The position numbers and the translations under genes are program-made. The notes below the pieces were generated by a model. That model had not been told where the DNA came from. It worked only from the letters and a program-made list of their open reading frames with translations, and did no database searches. From Serratia fonticola (lineage in GTDB: Bacteria; Pseudomonadota; Gammaproteobacteria; Enterobacterales; Enterobacteriaceae): 64,000 nt of DNA. Every line of letters begins with the position of its first letter. Positions within the stretch are counted from its first letter, which is position 1. Below are positions 56,468 to 64,000 of this stretch, in pieces. The stretch is from NCBI RefSeq assembly GCF_001006005.1, contig NZ_CP011254.1, positions 5,766,001 to 5,830,000 on the forward strand. The letters run 5' to 3'.

Positions 56468-56624
56468 CGCTGCCCTCCCCCTCTCTTGCATCGGGTACAC
56501 ATCGGAGGGGGGAAACCGGTGTGATCTCCCCCGCGTTGCTCTCTTTAAGCGTCTGGCTACATTATCTTTTCTTCACTTTCCGTGTATTCTGAGTACAAAC
56601 AATCAGACCTCCGGAGAATCTCTG

Positions 56625-57002
56625 ATGCCATGCCAGCAACCCGATGCCATTATCCGTATTAAAAACCTGCGGTTACGCACCTTCATCGGTATCAAGGAAG
56701 AAGAAATCAACAACCGTCAGGACGTTCTGATCAACGTGGCGATCCACTACCCGGCAGACAAGGCGCGTAACAGCGAAGACATTAGTGACGCCCTCAACTA
56801 TCGCACCATCACCAAGGCGATCATTCGCCATATTGAAGACAACCGCTTCGCGCTGTTGGAAAAATTAACTCAGGATGTGCTCGACATAGTGAAACAACAT
56901 CCATGGGTAACCTATGCTGAAGTAGAGATAGATAAATTGCTGGCCCTACGTTATGCAGACTCGGTTTCCATGACCATGAGTTACCGACGGGAAACCGCTT
57001 AG
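56625..57002 (+). CDS. folX: Dihydroneopterin triphosphate 2'-epimerase FolX
   Basis: FolX epimerises dihydroneopterin triphosphate to the dihydromonapterin form. The ATG at 56625, with CCGGAG upstream, gives 125 residues beginning [16 protein letters not shown]. coli FolX has 120. The FolB-fold signatures [20 protein letters not shown] and [20 protein letters not shown] are present. It precedes yfcH by 26 bases. Confidence 0.94.
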   Translation: MPCQQPDAIIRIKNLRLRTFIGIKEEEINNRQDVLINVAIHYPADKARNSEDISDALNYRTITKAIIRHIEDNRFALLEKLTQDVLDIVKQHPWVTYAEVEIDKLLALRYADSVSMTMSYRRETA

Positions 57003-57028
57003 CACTCACCCTACCAGGGAGGCCGACC

Positions 57029-57934
57029 ATGAAGATACTGATTACCGGCGCAACTGGGTTGATCGGCAGTAGCCTGACCAGGCAACTGCTGCACCTTTCG
57101 CATGAACTCACCCTGTTGACGCGCAACGTCGCCAAGGCACGGGATAAGTTCGGCGATCGGCTCAGCTACTGGGCTTCGCTTGATGAACAACGCTCTCTGG
57201 ACGGCTTTGATGCCGTGATCAACCTGGCGGGTGAGCCGATTGCCGACAAACGCTGGAGCAAGGCGCAGAAAGAACTGCTATGCCGCAGCCGTTGGGATTT
57301 GACCGAACGACTAGCCACGCTCATCGCCGCCAGCAATACGCCACCTTCGGTACTGATTTCCGGCTCGGCGGTCGGTTATTACGGCGATCAGGGCCAGGCG
57401 GTGGTAACGGAAGAAGAACCTCCGCACGATGAATTTACCCACCAGTTGTGCCAACGCTGGGAGGCTCTGGCCTTACGGGCACAAAGTAGCTACACGCGCG
57501 TTTGTCTGCTGCGTACCGGCGTTGTGTTGTCGCCTAAAGGTGGAGCGCTGGCGAAGATGCTGCCGCCATTCCGTATGGGGTTAGGCGGGCCGATCGGCAA
57601 TGGCCGCCAATATCTGCCCTGGATCCATATCGACGATATGGTCAATGCCATCATTTACCTGTTGGACAACCCTCCGCTGCGTGGGCCCTTCAATATGGTG
57701 GCACCTTATCCGGTGCATAATGAACAGTTCACCGCCACCCTGGCCAAGGTGCTGGATCGCCCAGCGTTTCTTCGTGCGCCAGCCTTTGCCATGCGGTTAC
57801 TGATGGGTGAAGCGGCGGTGTTGGTATTAGGTGGGCAACGGGCGGTGCCGAGGCGGTTGGAAGAGGCGGGATTTGTTTTCCGTTTCTTTGAGCTGGAACA
57901 GGCGCTGGATGATGTGATCAATCAGCAGGCTTGA
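57029..57934 (+). CDS. yfcH: NAD(P)-binding epimerase-like protein YfcH
   Basis: The 301-residue SDR-like protein has the nucleotide-binding motif [12 protein letters not shown] at the N-terminus, [14 protein letters not shown] near residue 65, [12 protein letters not shown] near 110 and a C-terminal DUF1731 domain (about 250-298). It is the ortholog of E. coli YfcH; the reaction is unknown. It forms a pair with folX and ends directly at a dispersed repeat. Confidence 0.92.
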   Translation: MKILITGATGLIGSSLTRQLLHLSHELTLLTRNVAKARDKFGDRLSYWASLDEQRSLDGFDAVINLAGEPIADKRWSKAQKELLCRSRWDLTERLATLIAASNTPPSVLISGSAVGYYGDQGQAVVTEEEPPHDEFTHQLCQRWEALALRAQSSYTRVCLLRTGVVLSPKGGALAKMLPPFRMGLGGPIGNGRQYLPWIHIDDMVNAIIYLLDNPPLRGPFNMVAPYPVHNEQFTATLAKVLDRPAFLRAPAFAMRLLMGEAAVLVLGGQRAVPRRLEEAGFVFRFFELEQALDDVINQQA

Positions 57935-58020
57935 CCCCTCACCCCAATCCTCTCCCACAGGGAGAGGGAGCTTTTAGCCCCCTGCTCTGTTGGAAGTAAA
58001 AGAGGTTATGTCAGCAAACT
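57933..58020. repeat. Dispersed hairpin repeat, full copy
   Basis: GACCCCTCACCCCAATCCTC, the CTCCCACAGGGAGAGG hairpin, CTCTGTTGGAAGTAAA and TCAGCAAACT appear in this order, the reverse complement of 26095-26180 with a few changes. It lies between the convergent yfcH and adhesin genes and could act as a bidirectional hairpin. Confidence 0.8.
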
Positions 58021-58027
58021 TGATGGA

Positions 58028-59188
58028 TTAGTAATAGTTGATCGTAAACACCACTTTGCCATTTGCTTTGCCCGGCGTAGGAGTCGCAGTCGTTTGAATA
58101 TAACGGGCAGCCAGGGGAACGCGAATTGCCGAGTTGCCGTCTTTTGGTAGCATCATTGATTGTTCCGCCGCAAGGTTAAACAGCGTCGGCGTTTGGCTGC
58201 TCTCCCCCCAACCTAATTGGATCCCTACGCCTGAGGCTGCCCCAGCGATCGTTGGGTCGATAGCCATAACACCATTGGCGGCATCCAGCACTTCGGTGGT
58301 CGGTGTCAGACGCACACCAATACTGTTATTGGTTGATGATGTATCAGGAGTTAAGCCTGTATTGAAATTTATCATCTTCGCAGGGTTGCTCTGATTATAA
58401 AAACCGTGGAATATCGGGCAATTAGTCAGGGTAATTGAAGCATCAACCCAAGGAGTGGTGGAGTTTATCATTGTAAAATAGTCATGTATTTCGTAAGACC
58501 CCAAAGTAACAGCAACATTAGGGGTAGCGCAGGTCTGTGTCGAGACGGTCAAGTTTCCCTGAAACGTGACGTTATTGAGCCGAAGGGGTAATCCTTGGAT
58601 AGGGCTGGCGAAACGTGAATTCAATATATCATCACTGGCGGTGGGGAAACTCGATGCTTCAATCGTGTAACTTCCTGGCGTCAGCGGACCGATTTTGATC
58701 AGTGAAACGTAGCGTGTTGAACTACTTAACGTGGCGAAACTCCCACCATCACCGATCTCGATATCCTCATCACGATATCCCGGGGTCCCCATTACTGCTG
58801 CAGAACGATCGTTGTAGCGCGATATGGCAACGCCAATCCCAGGAATATTAGTGTTATACACGGCCCCGGCAAATGGCCCAGTATTTAACCCACTGAGTCC
58901 AAGAGGGGCATGAACAATACTGACAGCCCAGTTATAGTAAGCTGGGGGTTGATCGATCAAACACAGCATATATGAGGGAGTATTCGTCCAAGCGCCCTGA
59001 TAAATAATAGTTCCTACCGGAATATCTGCGCCAACTGAAATTACCCCTGGGTTCAGTGGCACGATAAGTGATACGGTGCTTGACCCCTGATCAAACGCAC
59101 AGGATTGTACGGCCCATCCACTGTAGCTAAATGTTGTTAACAATCCGCCGCCGAGCAATATCAAAATTTTTTTTATCGATAATTCCAT
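58028..59188 (-). CDS. Orphan fimbrial tip adhesin (FimH-like two-domain protein)
   Basis: The 386-residue protein has a signal peptide (about 1-26), an N-terminal beta-rich receptor-binding region (about 27-215) and a C-terminal pilin domain (about 220-386). The pilin domain ends in the edge-strand pattern VVFTINYY with penultimate tyrosine, as in chaperone-usher subunits. Cysteine pairs are visible in the two domains (C30 and C77; C224 and C258, approximate). No chaperone, usher or pilin gene is in the window, so it must use another system's assembly machinery or be a remnant. The gene is intact. Confidence 0.75.
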   Translation of the reverse strand: MELSIKKILILLGGGLLTTFSYSGWAVQSCAFDQGSSTVSLIVPLNPGVISVGADIPVGTIIYQGAWTNTPSYMLCLIDQPPAYYNWAVSIVHAPLGLSGLNTGPFAGAVYNTNIPGIGVAISRYNDRSAAVMGTPGYRDEDIEIGDGGSFATLSSSTRYVSLIKIGPLTPGSYTIEASSFPTASDDILNSRFASPIQGLPLRLNNVTFQGNLTVSTQTCATPNVAVTLGSYEIHDYFTMINSTTPWVDASITLTNCPIFHGFYNQSNPAKMINFNTGLTPDTSSTNNSIGVRLTPTTEVLDAANGVMAIDPTIAGAASGVGIQLGWGESSQTPTLFNLAAEQSMMLPKDGNSAIRVPLAARYIQTTATPTPGKANGKVVFTINYY

Positions 59189-60116
59189 GATATTAATCTC
59201 CCTTTTCTAGTAGGTCCTACCGACCAGAAAAGTCATTGGCGAGGTCAGACCTATATATGTTCTGTGGCCGTAGGCATTAGTATAGACCAAAACGCATGTA
59301 GTCACTCACCGTACTCCTTGGTCTTGCGTTATGCGCATATAAGGTGCTCGATCCCAACCTATTGGTGAGTGTTGACAATATCTAGTATCTTTTTATTTTC
59401 AATATTCAAAAGACATCCTTATTAAATAACATCACCACATTGAACATGAAAATCTTCTGTTGTTATCTAACCAGAGGGTTTGGCAATTGATTAAATACCG
59501 CACCAAAGATTGAAATAATTACCAGGTAGATCCCATAGCATATAGTAATAACAACTCCCGGTTGTCGATATCATTATATAATCAACCCCCTTCATAGCAA
59601 CCTATTTGAAGCAATAACATTTAAACGTAAAAAGAACACAAAACAGAACTTAAAACCAAATATAACAACAAAGTAAAAGTATAAACCCAACAAATAACCC
59701 TCAAGCAGTTATTTATATAGAATATACTCCGCTACGTTTGTTAGCATAATAGACTTTAAATTTACAAATAACAGACCAGTCATCTACAAACATTATAAAA
59801 ACATTTAAAATCAACCGATTAAAAAAAATTAGCCGATCGAGAATTATCTGCAAGGAAAGGTAAAAAAGTAGTTAACAAATAACTTGCTATTTCACATTAA
59901 CCACTTGTTTACCGTTAAAATAATATGAGTAACAAATGGAATTCTACAAAAAAAATTCACAACTCTTTTTAATTAGATGAATTAAATTAATTTTATTAAT
60001 ATTTCACGCTAAATAAAATCCACCATTTTTCACGTAATCACGCCTTATCCTTAAAGGATAGATAGCATGGCATCTATATGATTAAAATAAAGAAATGGGT
60101 CATATTAGAAAAGAGA
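59189..60116. other. Long AT-rich intergenic region
   Basis: About 930 bases upstream of the adhesin and downstream of hisP are strikingly AT-rich and carry no frame of 60 codons or more. CACTCACC and GGTGAGTG form a distant inverted repeat near 59303-59374. I see no other element. Such DNA is a typical target for H-NS silencing, which is inference. Confidence 0.5.
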
Positions 60117-60151
60117 ACAGGATTGCCCCCTCTTCACGCTTGAGGGGGCAA
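60117..60151 (-). terminator. Terminator of the his transport operon
   Basis: TTGCCCCCTC (60123-60132) and GAGGGGGCAA (60142-60151) form a perfect 10-bp stem. On the minus strand it is followed by a moderately T-rich TCCTGTTCTCTTTTC. It lies just after the hisP stop. Confidence 0.75.
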
Positions 60152-60162
60152 GAGTAAAATTC

Positions 60163-60936
60163 TTACTTCAGAGCACCAGAAAGGAACTGTTGTAAACGCG
60201 GGCTCTTAGGGTTACCAAACAACTCCGCAGGCGGCCCCTGCTCTTCAATCAGCCCCTGATGCAGGAAAATGACGTGGCTGGAGACATGGCGCGCAAACTC
60301 CATTTCGTGCGTCACCACCACCATGGTTTTCCCCTCTTCCGCCAATTTCTGCATAATGCGCAGCACTTCGCCCACCAGTTCAGGATCCAGCGCCGAAGTC
60401 GGCTCGTCGAACAGCAGCACTTCCGGCTCCATTGCCAACGCCCTGGCAATAGAAACGCGTTGCTGTTGCCCGCCGGAGAGGTGCACCGGGTATTTGATTT
60501 GCGCCCGCGCGTCAATGCCGACCTTATCCAGATAGCGCACCGCCCGTTCGCGCGCCTCAGCCTTGCTCAGCCCCAATACCTGGATTGGAGCTTCCATCAC
60601 GTTCTCCAACACCGTCATGTGGCTCCACAGGTTGAAGTGCTGGAACACCATGGTCAGGCGGGTACGCAGCAACTGCAGCTGTTTCTTGTCAAAGACTCTA
60701 AGCTGGCCATCCTTGTCGCGCACCATACGAATATTTTCATTATTCAGGCTGATGGTGCCTTCGCTGGGCTTCTCCAGGAAGTTGATGCAACGCAGAAAGG
60801 TACTTTTACCGGAGCCGGAAGAACCGATAATGCTAATCACATCGCCCGCATTGGCCGCCAGGGAGACCCCTTTCAGTACTTCATGGTCACCATAACGCTT
60901 GTGCAGTTCGGTGACGGCTAATTTTTGTTCAGGCAT
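60163..60936 (-). CDS. hisP: Histidine/lysine/arginine/ornithine ABC transporter ATP-binding protein HisP
   Basis: The 257-residue ATPase has Walker [10 protein letters not shown], the signature [14 protein letters not shown], Walker [15 protein letters not shown] and the switch histidine in VVVTHEM. It matches E. coli/Salmonella HisP in length. A dimer of HisP drives HisQ-HisM. It is the last gene of the operon, 16 bases after hisM, followed by a terminator. Confidence 0.95.
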   Translation of the reverse strand: MPEQKLAVTELHKRYGDHEVLKGVSLAANAGDVISIIGSSGSGKSTFLRCINFLEKPSEGTISLNNENIRMVRDKDGQLRVFDKKQLQLLRTRLTMVFQHFNLWSHMTVLENVMEAPIQVLGLSKAEARERAVRYLDKVGIDARAQIKYPVHLSGGQQQRVSIARALAMEPEVLLFDEPTSALDPELVGEVLRIMQKLAEEGKTMVVVTHEMEFARHVSSHVIFLHQGLIEEQGPPAELFGNPKSPRLQQFLSGALK

Positions 60937-60952
60937 GGTGGATCCCCGTCAT

Positions 60953-61660
60953 TCATCGATGAGTTACGTGTGCCATCCAGCGTTTTTCTGCCCTGCGGAA
61001 CAGGCTGATCAACGTATAGGAGATAATCAGATACAGCACGGCCGCAATGCCAAAGGCATAAAACGGCTGGTAGGTCGCCGCGTTGATATCGCGGGCCACT
61101 TTCAACAGGTCCGGCACCGTGGCGGTAAAGGCCAGTGCGGTCGAATGCAGCATCAGAATAACTTCATTGCTGTACGCCGGTAATGCCGAGCGCAGCGCCG
61201 AAGGCAAAATAATGCAGCGATACAGTTTAAAGCTGGAAAACCCATAGGCCCTGGCCGCTTCAATTTCCCCATGCGGCACCGAACGAATGGCCCCGGCGAA
61301 AATCTCCGTGGTATAGGCACAGGTATTCAGCGTTAGCGCCAAAATGGTGCAGTTTAATCCGCTGCGGAAAAACGCATTGAGCAGCTCCGTACCCCGCACG
61401 ATTTCCAGGCTGTACATACCGGAATAAAACACCAACAGTTGTACGTACAGCGGCGTACCGCGGAAAACATAGGTATACAGCCACACCGGGTAGCGTACCC
61501 AACGGGTGGAAGAAACCCGAGCTACCGCCATCGGGATGGCCAACAGCCCGCCCATGACCACCGAGGAGATCAGCAGCCACAGCGTCACCGCCACACCGGT
61601 ATAGCGATAGCCATCGGTCCACAGCAGTTGCTGCCAATACTGATGCAGGATATCGATCAT
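60953..61660 (-). CDS. hisM: Histidine ABC transporter permease HisM
   Basis: The 235-residue inner-membrane permease has five hydrophobic segments and the amino-acid-permease EAA-type loop GEIEAARAYGFSSFKLYRCI near residue 135. It forms a heterodimer with HisQ. Its ATG overlaps the hisQ stop by four bases. Confidence 0.94.
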   Translation of the reverse strand: MIDILHQYWQQLLWTDGYRYTGVAVTLWLLISSVVMGGLLAIPMAVARVSSTRWVRYPVWLYTYVFRGTPLYVQLLVFYSGMYSLEIVRGTELLNAFFRSGLNCTILALTLNTCAYTTEIFAGAIRSVPHGEIEAARAYGFSSFKLYRCIILPSALRSALPAYSNEVILMLHSTALAFTATVPDLLKVARDINAATYQPFYAFGIAAVLYLIISYTLISLFRRAEKRWMAHVTHR

Positions 61661-62343
61661 AGTTCGGCCCTTTTGACGCCCAGTGAATAACGCCGCTCAA
61701 GCCACAGCAATACGCCGTTGGAAATCGTGGTGAACAACAGATACACCAAGCCTGCGACAATGGCATAGAAGAAAGGCTGATAGGTGCCCTTTCCTGCCAG
61801 CTGCGTGGCCTTTACCAGATCGTTGAGTCCAAGAATGGAGACCAAGGCCGTCGCCTTGAGGATCACCTGCCAGTTGTTGCCGATGCCAGGTAACGCGAAG
61901 CGCATCATGGCCGGAAACAGAATGCGGCGGAAAATCTGCGCGTTGGAAAAACCGAAGGCGGTAGCCGCCTCGATCTGACCACGAGGCACCGCCAGGTAGG
62001 CTCCCCGGAAGGTTTCAGTAAAATAGGCTCCGTAAATAAAGCCCAGGGTAATGATGCCCGCCCCCAGCGGATCGATATTAATCTGTGAGAAGCCAATAAA
62101 CTCCGTCACGCTGTTGAGGGCAATTTGCAGACCGTAGAAGATCAACAACATCAACACCAGGTCCGGCACGCCACGGATCAAGGTGGTATAGGCACCAAAG
62201 ATCGTGGAAATAACAGGGTTTTGCGAAAGTTTACCGCCAGCGCCGATCAAACCAATCACCACCGCCAGCAATACGGAGCTGAGGGCCAGCTCCAGCGTCA
62301 CCAGAGCCCCCTCAAATATCAGTTGGGAGTAACCTTGTAGCAT
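61657..62343 (-). CDS. hisQ: Histidine ABC transporter permease HisQ
   Basis: The 228-residue permease has five membrane segments and the loop RGQIEAATAFGFSNAQIFRR near residue 120, parallel to HisM. It starts 97 bases after the hisJ stop, with a stable hairpin between, which probably lowers expression relative to the abundant binding protein. Confidence 0.94.
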   Translation of the reverse strand: MLQGYSQLIFEGALVTLELALSSVLLAVVIGLIGAGGKLSQNPVISTIFGAYTTLIRGVPDLVLMLLIFYGLQIALNSVTEFIGFSQINIDPLGAGIITLGFIYGAYFTETFRGAYLAVPRGQIEAATAFGFSNAQIFRRILFPAMMRFALPGIGNNWQVILKATALVSILGLNDLVKATQLAGKGTYQPFFYAIVAGLVYLLFTTISNGVLLWLERRYSLGVKRAEL

Positions 62344-62390
62344 TTACGTCACCCTGTCGTCATTGAGCACGTCATGACACTCCAGCCAGA

Positions 62391-62414
62391 ACAGGCCCGG
62401 AAAACCGGGCCTGT
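62391..62414 (-). other. hisJ-hisQ intercistronic stem-loop
   Basis: ACAGGCCCGG and CCGGGCCTGT form a perfect 10-bp stem around a 4-base loop, with no T run on the minus strand. In Salmonella a REP hairpin stabilises hisJ mRNA at this position; a similar role is inferred. Confidence 0.7.
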
Positions 62415-62439
62415 TGTCATAGAGAGTACCCGACAGGAA

Positions 62440-63222
62440 TTAGCCGCCGTAAACGTCAAAGTCGAAGTATTTTTTCGCGAACTTATCGTAGGTGCCGTCT
62501 TTGCGCATTTCGGCAAAGGCTTTGTCCAGCGCCGCTTTCAGCTCGGTTTCATCCTTGCGCAGGCCCATACCGGTGCCGACACCAAAGAATTTATCGTCCT
62601 TCACCGACTCACCGGCAAACTCGTACTCTTTGCCTGGAGGCTGTTTCAGGAAGCCTTCGCTCGCGGCGACTTCATCTTGAAACGCTGCGTCAATACGCCC
62701 AGAAGCCAAATCCGCATACACCAGATCCTGATTCTGGTAAGGCACCACGGTCACGCCTTTTGGCTGCCAATTGGCATTAGCGAAGGCTTCCTGGGTAGTA
62801 CCCTGCAATACGCCGATGCTTTTGCCCTTCAGCGCATCGACGGTTGGCAGGATCTTGGAGCCTTTTGGTGCGATCAGGCGTGAGTTGGCCGCAAACAGCT
62901 TGTCGGTAAAGGCAATTTCCTGCTGGCGTTTTTCGGTAATGGACAGAGAAGAGATGATAGCGTCGATTTTCTTCGCTTTCAGGGAGGGGATCAGCGCATC
63001 AAAATCGCTTTCCACAAAGATACACTTGGTGTTTATGCGTTTGCACAGCTCGGTGGCCAGATCGATATCGAAGCCAACCAGTTGGCCCTGCGCATTTTTC
63101 GACTCAAACGGCGCATAGGTAGGGTCGGTACCGATTTTCAGCGTGGAAGGTAATGCGGCGAATGCACTGCTAACCGCGCTCAAAGCCAAAACTAAAGGGA
63201 GAACTTTAACAAGCTTTTTCAT
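62440..63222 (-). CDS. hisJ: Histidine-binding periplasmic protein HisJ
   Basis: The 260-residue product from the ATG at 63222 has the signal peptide [20 protein letters not shown] followed by FA. The mature protein shows [48 protein letters not shown] and the C-terminus [10 protein letters not shown]. These match HisJ better than ArgT (the lysine/arginine/ornithine-binding paralog), though SDFDALIPS is shared with ArgT. It is the first gene of the operon. The 297-base gap to ubiX contains no argT. Confidence 0.9.
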   Translation of the reverse strand: MKKLVKVLPLVLALSAVSSAFAALPSTLKIGTDPTYAPFESKNAQGQLVGFDIDLATELCKRINTKCIFVESDFDALIPSLKAKKIDAIISSLSITEKRQQEIAFTDKLFAANSRLIAPKGSKILPTVDALKGKSIGVLQGTTQEAFANANWQPKGVTVVPYQNQDLVYADLASGRIDAAFQDEVAASEGFLKQPPGKEYEFAGESVKDDKFFGVGTGMGLRKDETELKAALDKAFAEMRKDGTYDKFAKKYFDFDVYGG

Positions 63223-63519
63223 AATTACCCTCAAATGGATATTTTTGCCGATGCCACTACGGGCATTACTTTCATCACACACAGGATCTGCAGTAATCAT
63301 GCCACTTTGTCATTAGCGAGCGCGGGGAACGGCCACGCTCTGTTCAAACCTCTTCCCAGAGACAATGAACGACAAAATGAACGGCAAACTCGGGCTTCGC
63401 CATGGTTAACCTACAAGTTACTGAAACAGAGTGCATGGGGAAGCAGGATCATTATGATGCATCAATCGCACTAAATCAGTGCGATGTTGCACAAATGTAT
63501 AAATTTGAGGGTGAATTAG

Positions 63520-64000
63520 TTAATTAACGCCTTGCCAACGCGTGAAGAGATCTTGCGGCAGTTCGATATCAAACTGGTCGATAACCCGATTAACGGTCTG
63601 ATCGATAATATCATCAACGGTTTGCGGACGATGATAGAAGGCCGGTACCGGCGGCATAATCACCGCCCCCATCTCCGCTGCCTGGGTCATCAGCCGCAGA
63701 TGGCCCAGGTGCAACGGCGTTTCACGCACGCAGAGCACCAGTGGCCGACGCTCTTTGAGCACCACATCGGCGGCACGAGTCAGCAGCCCATCGCTGTAAC
63801 TGTTGACGATGCCAGATAACGTTTTGATTGAGCATGGCAAAATCACCATCCCCATGGTTTTGAACGATCCGGAGGAAATACTGGCGGCAATATCACGCGC
63901 ATCATGCACTACATCGGCCAAGACCTGCACGTCACGCAGGCTCAGAGAGGTTTCCAACGCCAGCGTCTGGCGTGCCGCGTTGCTCATTACCAAGTGGGTT
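63520..64000 (-). CDS. ubiX: Flavin prenyltransferase UbiX, partial (N-terminus outside window)
   Basis: The gene enters from the right edge; about 160 C-terminal residues are present of about 189. UbiX makes the prenylated FMN cofactor used by UbiD in ubiquinone synthesis. Conserved segments are VMSNAARQTL, ASISSGSFKTMGMVILPCSI, LLTRAADVVLKERRPLVLCV and RETPLHLGHL. It is in the E. coli position upstream of the his transport genes. Confidence 0.94.
   Translation of the reverse strand, partial: THLVMSNAARQTLALETSLSLRDVQVLADVVHDARDIAASISSGSFKTMGMVILPCSIKTLSGIVNSYSDGLLTRAADVVLKERRPLVLCVRETPLHLGHLRLMTQAAEMGAVIMPPVPAFYHRPQTVDDIIDQTVNRVIDQFDIELPQDLFTRWQGVN

Overview
The window reads as a chromosomal segment of an enterobacterium, most likely Serratia or a close relative in the Yersiniaceae. 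This is inferred from gene order and protein similarity recalled from memory; no search was run. The backbone matches the E. coli K-12 order nuo - lrhA - alaA - yfbR - yfbS - hxpA(yfbT) - yfbU - yfbV - ackA - pta - yfcD - yfcE - yfcG - folX - yfcH - hisPMQJ - ubiX. Accessory blocks sit at the pta/yfcD, yfcE/yfcG and yfcH/hisP junctions.

Layout. 1-8842: respiratory complex I genes (nuoI partial back to nuoA, minus strand, with a fused nuoCD). 9545-10483: the LysR regulator lrhA (called hexS in Serratia marcescens), with long non-coding flanks. 11321-21456: alaA, yfbR, yfbS, hxpA, yfbU, an ERIC element, yfbV, ackA and pta. 21553-31680: two convergent sugar-phosphotransferase (PTS) operons. The first is a glucose-family EIIBC with RpiB- and AlsE-like enzymes, controlled by an RpiR-type protein and preceded by twin operators. 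The second is a UlaABC-like PTS with a split transketolase, preceded by twin LacI-type operators and a LacI regulator. Between them lies a cluster of tandem and dispersed repeats.

31738-46661: a pectin/oligogalacturonide module. It holds the KdgM porin, the TogMNAB importer, the TogT symporter, the PelX lyase, Ogl, KdgF, KduD and a DhuI-type isomerase in place of KduI. KdgR-like boxes and one consensus CRP site lie in front of its transcription units. Together these genes take oligogalacturonides across both membranes, cleave them to unsaturated monomers and convert these to 2-keto-3-deoxygluconate.

47063-55757: an accessory island. It carries a small zinc-ribbon protein and a LuxR-type regulator, a TauE/SafE exporter with a divergent LysR gene, a PchB/chorismate-mutase-like enzyme, and a three-gene inverse-autotransporter operon. 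In that operon the beta-barrel protein, a small Ig-like secreted protein and an Ig/lectin secreted protein are separate polypeptides built from shared modules. This resembles the Salmonella ZirTS export system and is the most interesting item here. Most of the island (TauE gene to the barrel gene) is flanked by two diverged copies of one direct repeat.

55838-64000: yfcG, folX, yfcH, a repeat, an orphan fimbrial adhesin followed by about 930 bp of AT-rich DNA, then hisP-hisM-hisQ-hisJ and ubiX (partial). No tRNA, rRNA, CRISPR array, intact insertion sequence or prophage was seen.
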